From Tenrec ecaudatus (lineage: Eukaryota; Chordata; Mammalia; Afrosoricida; Tenrecidae): DNA of 64,000 bases. The stretch lies in the NCBI RefSeq assembly GCF_050624435.1, contig NC_134539.1, positions 124,315,025 to 124,379,024 of the forward strand, in the 5' to 3' direction. The notes under the pieces are model-generated. The model ran no database searches and had not been told where the DNA came from. It saw nothing but the letters and a program-made list of their open reading frames with translations. Positions 45,649 through 56,080 of the stretch are shown here, one piece after another. How positions within the stretch are numbered: the stretch's first letter is position 1; each line of letters begins with the position of its first letter. The position numbers and the translations under genes are program-made.

Positions 45649-46959
45649 TTTCCTGGGAGTCGAAGAGCACTGGCTCTCTCTGGGAGATTTGTAGGAGTGC
45701 TTCTTTGAACTGCCAATGGCTTATTTCACTATGGAATTAACCGACCACTTTATCTTCCTGTGGCTTCCCTCTCATGGGAGCGACCCAGAAGGGTTGCCTG
45801 CTTTGGTGTTGCTGATGATGGGCAGAGGTTCCTGCAGCATCTTGGAGCATTGAGGAGTGTTGGCCGAGCTACCTTATGCCCCCAGGCATACAGGCAGTAA
45901 TTCCCCAGTAAGAAGTTGAGTACAGGATCACCTGGTGGGAGTCAGCAGATTTTTTCCAGCCTATCTAGCTACCCAGGGTGGAGCTCACCTAGCTGGGTGT
46001 GGCACAGGTGTAAATGCCCTAGGCTAAGGGGAGTGGTCTGGAGGTAAGCAGTAGAATGTGAGAGAACAAGAAAGAGGCAAAAAGGAGCCAAAAAAGTTAA
46101 AAAGCAAACCCGATGAGCCTGAGGATTTTATTTTTTTATCTCCCTGGCCAGCTAGAATATACTCAAATGTAATTGTCTCTCACAGTCACAGGGCTGCAGC
46201 TCCTTGCTGTTTAAAGCTGATTCTTGCTACAGCGGGTCTTTGTTGTGCTAAAAGCCGCCAGGCCCTGTAGCTGAGTTCTGACATTCCTTAGCTAGGTTGT
46301 TTCTTATGCTGATTTATGTTATGGGCCTCCACCTGTGTGCTCCTTGGAGCTGAGCAACCAGACTTGGGTTTGAGTTTTAAACCAATAATATATATTTCAC
46401 ACACACCCTTTTTTTTTTGCTGGTGATGTGCTCTGATTTGGGGCTGTCAGGCTGGCCCCCAGAGGGGGAGATGCAACTTATTAGGGGGGTTGCTTCCTTC
46501 TCGGCCAATTGGAACTAAATTTGCTCCCTGGACTCCCAACTTTCCACTTATTTTCTCCCACATTGCGATCTTCCTAAGGTAATACTATATTTTTTATTTT
46601 ACTCTAAATTATGGCTACCCGCCACCACTCCCCTGGTCGTGGGCTCAAGGCAGCCAACCATGCAGAGAGCTCCAGAGGGGGTTCCCCTGGTGTCTGGGAT
46701 TCTGTCCCCTCTCGGGCATCTGCCTGCAGAAATCGCTGTTCCCCGCAAGGGCACAGCTGACGCCTGCGGGCTCTCCAAAGGTAGAGCGCTTTAAAGCATT
46801 CTTGGTTTGCTTTGTGAGTGGAAATCCCACACAAAAAGGGGTTCAGGAGATACCCAGGTACCCTAGTTCTAATTTCAGGACTCCACCTCCCCGTTTCCTT
46901 CGCCTTACCTCCCGATTTTCTGGTCTGACAGCAGGAGCTCCAGAGGGAGGAGTCCTATC

Positions 46960-46984
46960 TGGTCGCCATTTTCTCCCCTTCTCC
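46960..46984 (-). promoter_or_regulatory. L1-type 5' start with YY1-like motif
   Basis: The first bases of the element on the minus strand contain AAAATGGCGACC. This matches the AANATGGC core that YY1 binds at human L1 start sites. The function is inferred by analogy. Confidence 0.55.
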
Positions 46985-47100
46985 CCCAGACTGTCACTAT
47001 AGGAGTAGAAAGCCCCATCTTGCTCCGAGGAGCTGCTGGTGGTTGTGAACTGATCTTGCGGTTAGCAGCCCTGCATAACCACTACACCACTAGAGTTCCC
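46985..47100 (-). mobile_element. AfroSINE, head part, continuation of 42133-42211
   Basis: 'ATAGGAGTAGAAAGCCCCAT', 'GTTGTGAACTGATCTTGCGG' and 'ACCACTACACCACTAGAGTT' complete the SINE across the half-L1. The right target duplication occupies 46985-46998. Confidence 0.9.
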
Positions 47101-47272
47101 TCTCTGACATCTCTTCAAGTTTGTTTTGATTCTCATATGGGTTCCTCGACAAGACATAATCTCTCAGATGTTCATCTCTGGAGGAGGAAAGGAGATTAGC
47201 CATCTCTCCTGTTCTATGTTGAGAGGAAACTGAGGCAGGTGGATTGATAGGGGTTTCTGCCATTTAAGCAGT

Positions 47273-47450
47273 TTCCTGAGTGGCCCAAAGGTTAGTCCCT
47301 GGTTAAGTGCTCGGGTTGGTGGTTCGAGTCTGCCCAGAGGCTCCATGGAACTGGTGCCTGGCAATCCACTGCCGCTGGAAGCTGTTAGCGCATAGCTCTG
47401 CTCCCGGGAGCCGGAATCAGCTCAACAGCAATCGTTTGTTGTTGCCTTTT
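47273..47450 (+). mobile_element. AfroSINE, second subfamily
   Basis: 'GAGTGGCCCAAAGGTTAGTC', 'GGGTTGGTGGTTCGAGTCTG' and 'CGGAATCAGCTCAACAGCAA' in sense order. Confidence 0.8.
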
Positions 47451-47454
47451 AAAC

Positions 47455-48440
47455 ATAAAGCGGTGATCCTTGCATTTTGAGAATCTGGTGAATGTGTCCA
47501 CATGAAATTCTGCCTACAATTCCAGGGTTTCTTGGACTTCCCGGTACCTTTCCCTGGGTCTCTAAGGAATCTCCCCAGGAAGCTGTGCCCCTGGTGGAGC
47601 TGGCCATCCTACCCCTCAAAGCCCTCAGAGGCTCACGTTCCAGCCCCGGAGGCATCCTGCCAGCCTTCCCTCATCACCACCCAACAGGCCGCAAGGTGAT
47701 CTGGACTGATCTTCCCTTCCCCCCTCCCTGGCCCCTCACCCCGAGGAAAGAGGGCTAAAGCCCAGTGGTGCAGTGACACTCCCCCTCGTGGGGACAGCAA
47801 GCTCTCAGTCCAGACTGCCTGCCTATTCCTAAGCCTGCAGCCAGGAGCTATCTGGAGGATGGATGGGTTTTATTGCAAACACAGACAATCCAACTGCCCC
47901 GGGCGTTAAGCCATGAAAAGAGTTCATGAGCCCATGGCAGTAAAAGCCTTCAAGGTGGGGCAGGCGAGATGCAAGGTCTGACCTGTCTGTCCCAGGCTGC
48001 CCTCTGCACTGTCTTCCATGGCACCAACTCTGTCTCTCGGCCATCACTGTTGCTACATGGTTGCCAGCAGCAACCCAAACTGTGTGTGCCCGTTCACTCC
48101 CAGGAGGCAGCGCCAGCGGCATGTTTGATCGTTCCCAGGGGGAAAGCAGAAGCAAATTTCCAGAGCCCTCACAGTCAGTGGGTTCCTATATCTCAGCAGT
48201 CCAGATGAGGACTCAGCCCGTCAAGCTCAGGGTCCCTCTGACCGGAGGTGCTGCGCGACTGGGAAGCCACAGGGCTGTCACCCCACGCCTTGGGGCTTAA
48301 CCTCCCAGCCCACACAGTCAATTCTTAAAACACTGCATTCCAGGAAGAAATGAGGACTCAAAAGAAATCCTTTTGTAAATGTGAAGGCTCGGGCTTTGAC
48401 CTATCCAAATGGGTTCATTCACTGCCCACGGGCTGATTCC
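47455..48440. other. Unique intergenic DNA
   Basis: No feature is recognised. It is moderately GC-rich. Confidence 0.4.
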
Positions 48441-48444
48441 CACT

Positions 48445-48618
48445 CCATAAGTCACCCCATGGTTCAGAGTGGAACTGCTCCTGTGGGTTTCCAGGACTGT
48501 ACATCGAAACAGCCGGCCTCATCCTTCACCCTCAGAGGACCTGGTGGGTTAACTAGCCAACCAGACGTCTGGTGGTGAGCGGACCAATGCTTAACCCGCT
48601 TTACTGCCAGGGTTCCTT
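48445..48618 (-). mobile_element. AfroSINE
   Basis: 'GGAACTGCTCCTGTGGGTTT' and 'ACTGCCAGGGTTCCTTTTGT' in antisense order. The far tail is missing. Confidence 0.85.
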
Positions 48619-48700
48619 TTGTCCCTCCCATAAAAAGCCGGAGCCTCACAGGCCTTACTAAGCCTCTTCGGGAGGAAAAGGAGGATTTTTTGTTACCCTA

Positions 48701-48898
48701 CCAGCATAGTGGTTATGATTTGGGCTGTTAACCACAAGGTCAGCAGTTCAAACCCAACAGCTGGCTCTGTGGGAGAAACATGGGGCTTTCTCCTCGGGTA
48801 AAAAGTTACAGTCCGGAAGCCCACAGGGGCAGTTCTCACCTGGCCGCGTAGAGTGTCACAGTAAGGTGGCGTTAACTTGATGGCAGTGAGGTTTGGAG
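48701..48898 (+). mobile_element. AfroSINE, full length
   Basis: 'CCAGCATAGTGGTTATGATT', 'AAGGTCAGCAGTTCAAACCC' and tail 'TTGATGGCAGTGAGGTTTGG'. A half-L1 relative begins directly at its tail. Confidence 0.92.
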
Positions 48899-48904
48899 GT
48901 TTTT

Positions 48905-50858
48905 AATTCTTAAAATCATTTTCTTGGGGGCTCATACAGCTCCTATGACGATCCATACATACATACATTGTGTCAAGCACATTTGTACATTTGTTGCCAT
49001 CATCATTCTCAAAACATTTGCTTTCTACTTGAGCCCTTGATATCAGCTCCTCATTTCCCCCCCCTCCCCACCCTCCTCTCCCTCATGAACCCTTGATAAT
49101 TTATAAATTTTTATTATTTTGTCATGTCTTACCCTGTCCAACATCTCCCTTCCTTCACCTACTTTTCTGTTGTCCATCCCCCAGGGAGGGGTTATATGTA
49201 GATCCTTGTAATCTGTTTCCCCTTTCTACCCCACCTTCCTTCTAGCTCCCTGGTATCGCTACTCTCATTATTGGTCCTGAGGGGCTTATCTGTCCTAGAT
49301 TCCCTGTGTTTCCAGCTCTTATCTGTACCAGTGTACATGCTCTGGTCTAGCCTGATTTGTAAGGTAGAATTGGGATCGTGATAGTGGGGGGGGGGAAGCA
49401 TTAAAGAACTAGAGGAAAGTTGTATGTTTCATCATTGCTATAATGCACCCTGACTGTCTCGTCTCCTCCCTGAGACCCTTCTGTAAGGGGATGTTCAGTT
49501 GCCTACAGATGGGATTTGGGTCCCCATTCTGCACTCCCCCTCATTCACAATGATATGATTTTTTGCTCATTGATGCCTGATCCCATTAACACCTCTTGAT
49601 CACACAGGCTGGTGGGCTTCTTCCATGTGAGTTTTGTTGCTTCTAAGCTAGATGGTCACTTGTCTATCTTCAAGCCTTTAAGATCCCAGATGCTATATCT
49701 TTTGATAGCTGGGAAACATCAACTTTCTTCACCACTTTTGCTTATGCACCTGCTTTGTCTTCAGTGATCGTGTTGGGAAGGTGAGCATCAAGGAATGCCA
49801 GTTTAATAGAACAAAGTATTTTTGCATTGAGGGAGTACTTGAGTGGAGGCCTGATGTCCATCTGATACCTTAATACTAAACCTATAAATATATGCACATA
49901 GATCTATTTCCCCATCATCACTTATAAATATATTTACATATGTACATGCCTGTATTTAGACTTCTATAAATGCCCTTTACCTCCTATTTCTTTCCTCTAT
50001 TTCCTTTTACTTTCCTCTTGTCCCACTATCATGCTCAGCCTTCACTTGGGTTTCAGTAATTCATCTTGGTTACATTGCTCTTGATCAAGTCCTACCAGGC
50101 CTCTTACACCCTCCTTGCCACTGATTTTGTATCACTCATTGTTCCCTTGTCCCTGGGTTTGTTAACACCCACTTCCTTACCTCCACCTTCCCCTCTCCCA
50201 TTTCCTCCCCGGAACCATTGGTCCTGTTGTTTCCTCCTCCTGACTGTTTATCCTGCCTATCTTATCTAGATAGACCTGAAGAGATAATAATATGCACAAA
50301 AACACAACAGAGCAAAACAAAACAACAGAAAACAAACAAACAACAACAAAACAATGACAACAAAAACTTGTAAATAGTTCAAGGTCTTTCGGAGAACTTT
50401 AGGAGTGTTTCCCAGTGGAGTCTGATGGGGTGCCACGCCCTGGCCCTAAAGTCTATTTTTGCTATTCCCTCAGGATTTCCTTGCTCTGCTCCCCTTGGTG
50501 TTCTGTTGCACGCCCTTAGTGTTTTGCCTCTGTGTGGTGGGGTCAGATCGGATGCAGTTCCCACACTGTGTCTCCAGTGTTGTCCCCCATAAGGCTATGG
50601 GTCAGTATGGGATGTCCTGTCTTGTAGTGGGGCCAGCCACAGAGTCCTCTGTGTGCATTGGCTACTCTGAGCAGGGATATTGTCCTCAAGGCTTGGTGGT
50701 CCAGGATGTACTCCACTCTCTCTTCTTTCCCTTCATTTGATCTGAACAGACCTGTCCCTCTCCGAGCTGTAGCTTCAGTGCTGTCCTCTGAAGTAAATTC
50801 TTTGGGGAGGGGTGGTGTCCATGTAGTTGGGATTGGGGCCGGCCCCGTTTTGTTTGTT
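48905..50858 (-). mobile_element. 5'-truncated copy of the half-L1/L1 3' UTR
   Basis: Aligns throughout with 42240-44240 and shares 'CATTTGTACATTTGTTGCCA', 'TTTAAGATCCCAGATGCTAT' and 'GGGGTGCCACGCCCTGGCCC'. It lacks ORF1 and the 5' UTR. The downstream end stops at 'GGCCGGCCCC'. It confirms that the roughly 2 kb 3' region is a family property rather than a local rearrangement. Confidence 0.88.
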
Positions 50859-50861
50859 TTT

Positions 50862-51595
50862 ATGAGGAAAAGAAGACAGCAGAATTTGCAGCCAGCCCAG
50901 CTGAGGGACTCCATGACACAGAGGGGGTCTGGAGACCTGGGCTTGGCCTCCCTTCTCCTTTAGACACCCTGCTGAGCGATCATAAGCTTCTAGTCTATCC
51001 TCGCCAGCCTCAGGACCAAGAATCGAGTGACCATCCTTCCCCTTTTGTAGGGGCCTGGATAAGAGTCGAATCACCCTCAGATGATTCCAGGCTTGGCTGC
51101 AATTGCTCAGAAGATCCTGAATGTGATGTGTGGATTGGCTCCTGGTCTGTCCTCAATTAACTGCCAGACCTATTCAGAAAATATAACCTCAAGAAAAGCA
51201 GTGGGCCCAGGGGGCCTCGGTTCTGTCTGGAGGCTCCGAGGGCAACAAAGTCATTTTAAAAGCTATTCCAATTATGGATATCTTCTGAAGAGATGGAAAC
51301 GCTTTTCCAAAAGCCCCTTCTCCCTCCTCCCCAATATCTTACAGCCACAGCGACTCAGAGGCCGTCTGCTGGGAAAGTGCTCGTCTCATGTCTCCACAGT
51401 CCATGTCTTCCTCTTTCAGAGCACTTCACGATGCAGGGTGATTAAGCCTCTTAGGCCAGTCCTTCCTCCCCTTTTCCTAGCCTTTCTACCCACCTACTCT
51501 CCCAATTCTGCATCCCAGAAGATCTGCATATCAGGCATGTGGAGCCCGGACTCTCCTGAGAATGCTCACATTTCAATAAACTTTACTTCATCTGG
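50862..51595. other. Unique intergenic DNA
   Basis: No gene or repeat is recognised. Confidence 0.4.
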
Positions 51596-51599
51596 GTTC

Positions 51600-51715
51600 T
51601 GAATTGGGCTGCTAACCCTAAGGTCAGCAGTTCGAAACTTCCAGTCTCTCCTCGGGAGACAGATAAAGCTTTCTACTTCCATAACGGGTTATAACTGGCT
51701 CTGAGATCCTGTCAG
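51600..51715 (+). mobile_element. AfroSINE, tail lost
   Basis: 'GGGCTGCTAACCCTAAGGTC' and 'AGCAGTTCGAAACTTCCAGT', then 'TCTACTTCCATAACGGG'. Confidence 0.8.
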
Positions 51716-51719
51716 GTCT

Positions 51720-52325
51720 GCACTAGAAACGTCCATGTCCTCTGGTTTCTGCTTGGTTTTGCTGAATGGGGGCCATTAGCAAGAGATGGGCAGGAACAGA
51801 AGTTCAGGATATTGATTCTCCAAGGTCCCTCAAGGTTGGGTTGATGGTTGGCTGAGGCTCCTGCCTGGCGCCCCTGGGATCCAGCCCCTGCACCCTTCCT
51901 GCCCCTTCAGTCTAGAGGTGGTAATGAGTCCCTGATGCTGGTTACTGGGTACTTCCCTACTCTGTGCTGGTTCCCTGTAAACAGCCCCTTCCTCACTCCC
52001 CTCTCTATCCCAAGTGACAGGGCCCTGGCTGATTCAGTGCTCCGCACTTCCACAGCATTGTCACCTCAAAGAGTCTCCCCTTTTCACTGTAAGGCAGAGA
52101 TGCGCTTGAGGAAGCATTACACTCTTACTTGTGGAAGGTTTGGCATCTGAAACTCTCAAGGGTAATTCAGTCAAAGGTCAAGATCTAACCTCGATCTTCA
52201 GAAGAGAATTTCCACTATTTCTGGCCAAGTTAAAGGTTTAGTCAGTAACTAAAGAACAGACCGCTCTGTGAAAAGCAGGTGGAAAACAGCTCATGGCTAC
52301 CAGGGTCTAACCACTAGACTACCAT
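51720..52325. other. Unique intergenic DNA
   Basis: No feature is recognised. Confidence 0.4.
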
Positions 52326-52329
52326 GGCC

Positions 52330-52440
52330 AGGTAAAACTCCGAAGCTCAATGCCATCAGCTCCGACTCAGAGTGATGCTATGGGGCAAAGCAGAACTGTC
52401 CCTGTGAGTTTCTAAGATGACACAGCTTTACAGGCGTTCT
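52330..52440 (-). mobile_element. AfroSINE tail half
   Basis: 'GCTCAATGCCATCAGCTCCG' and 'AGAACTGTCCCTGTGAGTTT' in antisense order. Confidence 0.75.
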
Positions 52441-52805
52441 CTCAGTGCTGGGCAGGGAGGGCTAGCTGCTACTAACATGTCTTTTAGTAAGCAAGAGAAG
52501 AGACCCCATGTGCAAGGGGAGGGGCTGGCCTCAGCCAGACTTGTGAGCAGCAGCTGCATCACCAGGGTAGTAGCACACGGTGTCACACCCCTTTTCTGTG
52601 ATCCCCCTCCCATACTGGACCATGCCTCAGTCATGCTTCATATCCATTCTAATCATAGAATAATATGTTATGTGATTGCTTCATTGGTAAATTGCTTAAA
52701 TGTCATCATTCTTAGCTTATGTGGATACTAACAACAGGCTTGTTTTGTAAAATCTTTCTACATTGAATTACAAGATTAGTTTTAACATTATTAGTAACTG
52801 AATGG

Positions 52806-53167
52806 AAGCCCTTTTTATTAAGTACTTTTATTGGGAGGTTCTTACAGCTCTCATCACAATCCATCCATCCATCATTGTGTCAAGCACATTTGTACATATG
52901 TTGCCATCATTTTCAAAGCATTTTCTTTCTACTTGAGCCCTTGGTTTCAGCTCAATTTTCCTTCCCTTTCCCACTCGCCCTCCCTTATGAACCCTTGATA
53001 AATGATAAATAACTATTTTCATATCTTACATCATCTGTTGCCTCCCTTCACCCACTTTCCTTGTGATCAGTTCCCCCTTTCTCCCTCTATCATCCTCTTA
53101 ACCTCCTGGTATCTCTATTCTCATTACTGGTCCTGAGGGGTTTATCTGTCCTGGATTCCCTTTGTTT
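52806..53167 (-). mobile_element. L1/half-L1 3' UTR fragment
   Basis: Aligns with 48905-49305, from 'TTACAGCTCTCATCACAATC' to 'CTGAGGGGTTTATCTGTCCT'. A short piece that may continue it in the same orientation (AGTTGTATGTTTCATCAGTG) lies at 57628-57655. The plus-strand L1 between could have inserted into this older copy. Confidence 0.75.
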
Positions 53168-53409
53168 AGGGCCACACCATCATGACTTCTCGTGAGATCA
53201 TCCAGTACAGCACCATCCTTGCAGGTCCACAACAGCCCAACCAGCATCCCCTGAGAGGACCATCCAACTTTCCCTCCAAATAACAGAATACTGCTTGACT
53301 AGGAAAGAGTGACGCCACAGTGAAATTAGCTGCAGACAGTTTGAAGAAGCAGTCCTATGAGTCTCCCAGAGAGAGCCAGTGCTCTTCAACTCCCTGGAAA
53401 ACGGCAGCT

Positions 53410-54065
53410 GATTCTTTCCGTCTTCTCTTGATGCTTCCTGCACCATTCGATATTCTGCTTGTGGAATCTTTCAAGATTGAAAACAGAGACTTGGATTTTT
53501 TCTTGAGTTATTTAAGTTTTAGACAGGCTGAGCATATTCTTCCCTTTTGATTTTCTAATTCTAAATCCTTGCACATTTCGTTATAATATTTTGCTTTGTC
53601 TTCTTGAACTGCCCTTTTGAAATTTTCTCTTTAATTCTTTGACGCTATCCTTTCTTCCATTTGCTTTAGCTACTTTACAATTAATAGAAGTTTCAGAGTC
53701 TCTTCTGACATCCACTTTGCCCTTTCCTTTCTTTTCTATTTTTTTAACGATCGTCTGCTTTCTTCATGAATGATGGTTTTGATCTCCTCCCACAGTTAAT
53801 CAGGTTTTCTGTCATTAGTGTTCAATGTATCAAATCTGTTTTTGAGATGTTCTAAAAATTCAGGTGGGATAAACTCAATGTCATATTTTGGCTCATGTGG
53901 ACTTGTTTACACTTTCTCCAGCTTCAACTTGACTTTACATATGGCCAATTGATGGCCTCTCCCACAGTCTGCCCCTGGTCTGCTTGTAGCAGTTGATATT
54001 GAGTTTCTCCATCATGTCTTCCCACAGATGTAGTCCATTTGATTTCCATGTATTCAGTCTGGGGG
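53410..54065 (-). mobile_element. RTE ORF2 fragment (endonuclease-RT linker), inverted
   Basis: The minus strand encodes degraded RTE sequence ending toward the reverse-transcriptase domain. It includes QYQLLQADQGQTVGEAINW, the counterpart of the family's 'RGADCGSDHELV' region. It lies exactly at the L1 ORF1 start. Flanks ggaaaaCGGCAGCT (53396-53409) and agaaaaTGGCACCT (54073-54086) resemble each other, as a diverged duplication of the start-codon region would. Confidence 0.7.
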
Positions 54066-54077
54066 CAAGAAAAGAAA

Positions 54078-55035
54078 ATGGCACCTAGCTTCTCTAAAAT
54101 AATGCAACACAAACAGCCATCAGCCCCAATGACCTCAATGAAAAAGCAGGAGGAACAAATGGCAATGGCAAAAGATGCCCTGAACATAATGACATGCATA
54201 GAAGAAGCAGACATTGAGCTGCCACAGAAAGAAATGTTCAGAATGCTGCTTGGAGTCATACAGGTTATGAGGGAAACAATAAAGAAAAAGTATGAAATGA
54301 TGGAGGAGATAAAGTCCATACAACAAAAGGAAATACAAGGGCTTAGGGAGGAGATGACAAAAACCAATAGCAGACTCATGGACCTCTATACTTGACTGGA
54401 GGTGGCAGGGAACCCCACCAATGACCTGGAGGACAGCCAAGCAGACTTTAACAAACACGAACAAAAATCTAATAAGTTCATCAGAGAAGCTGAAGAAAAC
54501 CTCAGAGCTATGTCTGGAGGGGAAAAAAGCTATGTCTGATGCTATGAAAGGAACACATCAGAATAATTGGATTACCGGAGGAAGACATAGCAAAGACGTC
54601 ATCTGCAACAATAGTGAGAATTCTTGGAGGAAAACCTCCCCAGTTTAATGAATGAAAACCAGGCAACCATTCAGGAGGCTGAAAGAACACTAGACCGAAT
54701 CCCAATAAGAAGTCACCAAGGCACATAACAGCTAAACTAAGGAGAAAATCATGAGAGCAGCTAGGGAAAAACTAGCAATCACATATAAAGTTTCCCAAAT
54801 AAGAACATGCTCAGACCTATCAACAGACACTATGAAGAAGAGGAGAGAGTGGAGTAACATATTCAAAAAATTGAAGGAAAATAATGCAAACCCAAGAATA
54901 CTCTATCCAGCCCAATTATCTGTCAAGGTAGATGGAGAAGTAAGAGTCTTTCAAAATAAGAAAGAAAAAAAAACAAAGAATATGTTAGAAGAAACCCAGC
55001 CCTACAAAAGATCCTTCCCGACCCAGCATGGGTAG
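54078..55035 (+). pseudogene. L1 ORF1-type pseudogene
   Basis: Begins MAPSFSKIMQHKQPS and keeps the coiled coil (MLLGVIQVMRETIKKKYEMM). After stops and shifts near 54393 and 54535 it keeps the C-terminal domain (REWSNIFKKLKENNANPRIL, EVRVF). A small insertion at 54515-54537 duplicates 'GCTATGTCT'. It is homologous over its whole length to the ORF1 of the half-L1 and more decayed. Confidence 0.88.
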
Positions 55036-55239
55036 AAGAAGAGCACTCAACAAGCATAAATAAGAGACTGCCACATAGAACAACCCCACCCCGAGGGCAA
55101 CAAAGAGAAAACAGCCCCCAAGATAGCATTGGCTTAAAGGTGGAAAGAAGTCAAGAATGAGCCACACACAGGCACACAAATGCACAATACACTGATAAGA
55201 AAGGGAGGTAGGAAACCCCCCAACACAAAAGGCATGATG

Positions 55240-56080
55240 ACATCACAGAGTCCACAGATGGAGATAATAACCCTGAATATCAATGGATTGAACTCGGGCA
55301 TTAAAAGATTGAGGGTAGCAGACTGGCTTAGAAAACACAACCTCCTAATTCAATAGATCATTGAATTTCTTGACTTCTGCTTCCTTAAATTGAATTTCTG
55401 AGTGTTGATTATGGATCCACTTCAGTGGTTTCTCAGTTTTTGAAATTGTTGCTTACATGATCTCGTCATGAGGATTTTTGTTTTTTTTAGGTTGAGATGC
55501 AAGCCACATTGAATGTGGGCGTCTGATTCTCATCCATGATTGCTTCAGCAAGCACGATTGTGCCGTTTACATGTTTAAGGTTGTTAATGAGTCTTTCTCC
55601 AAACCTGATGCCCCACTTCTCTTCATGTAGCCCAGGTTCATAAATTATTTGCTCAGTTTACAGATTGAAAAGTTACGGTGAAAGGATGCAATTCTAACCC
55701 ACATATTTCTTGATTCTAAACCACTCACTCTTCCTGTGCTCTCTCCAAATGACTTCCTTTTGGTCTATATTTGGAATTTGCATTAGCCCAATCAAGTGTT
55801 CAGGACTTTCCACTCTTTATAATTCTATGCATAGTCTGTTATGATCCATGGTCAATAAAAAAGTAAAGCAAACTGAAAAAATAAAGCAAGAAAACACAAC
55901 CCATCAATCTGCTGCATACAAGAGACACATCTCAAGGCTACAGACAAAAATAGGCTGAGACTCAAAAGCTAGAGAAAAATATACCAAGCAAACAAAAATT
56001 CAAAAAAAGTAGGGGTTGCATCCTAACCTCAGATAAAATTGACCTCAAAGAGCAAACCATAAAAAGAGATAAGGCGTGCA
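55240..56080 (+). pseudogene. L1 ORF2 endonuclease N-terminal remnant
   Basis: ITLNINGLNSGIKRLRVADW (about 55268-55327) carries the first Asn of the APE-type endonuclease. After the inserted segment, CIQETHLKAT (about 55915) carries the catalytic Glu, followed by RKIYQANKNSKKVGVAS. Stops and shifts are present. The reading then passes directly into 3' UTR, so the reverse-transcriptase region is deleted. Confidence 0.8.
55343..55888 (+). mobile_element. Retroposed insert of antisense RTE sequence
   Basis: Between perfect 13-base duplications AGAAAACACAACC (55330-55342 and 55889-55901). The insert is the reverse complement of the RTE reverse-transcriptase region: the minus strand has 'CACAATCGTGCTTGCTGAAG' and 'AAAAACAAAAATCCTCATGA', with the catalytic YADD degraded. 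On the plus strand it has AATAAA at 55854-55859 and an A-rich end. This is the form expected if an antisense RTE transcript was polyadenylated and copied by L1. Confidence 0.75.

Larger units (their letters stand above)
42212..46984 (-). mobile_element. Full-length half-L1 (HAL1-like): 5' UTR, ORF1, 3' UTR, no ORF2
   Basis: A 4.77 kb minus-strand element between target duplications. The 5' end reads GGGGGAGAAGGGGAGAAAATGG followed by CGACC, a YY1-like start as in L1 promoters. A 1.3 kb 5' UTR, a 363-codon ORF1 and a 2.3 kb 3' region follow. The 3' region ends in AATAAA (42255-42250) and an A-rich tail. No endonuclease or reverse-transcriptase sequence lies between ORF1 and the 3' UTR; a 14-base A tract (44552-44539, minus strand) sits just after the ORF1 stop. 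The organisation matches half-L1 elements known in mammals, which need L1 machinery in trans. Confidence 0.85.
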
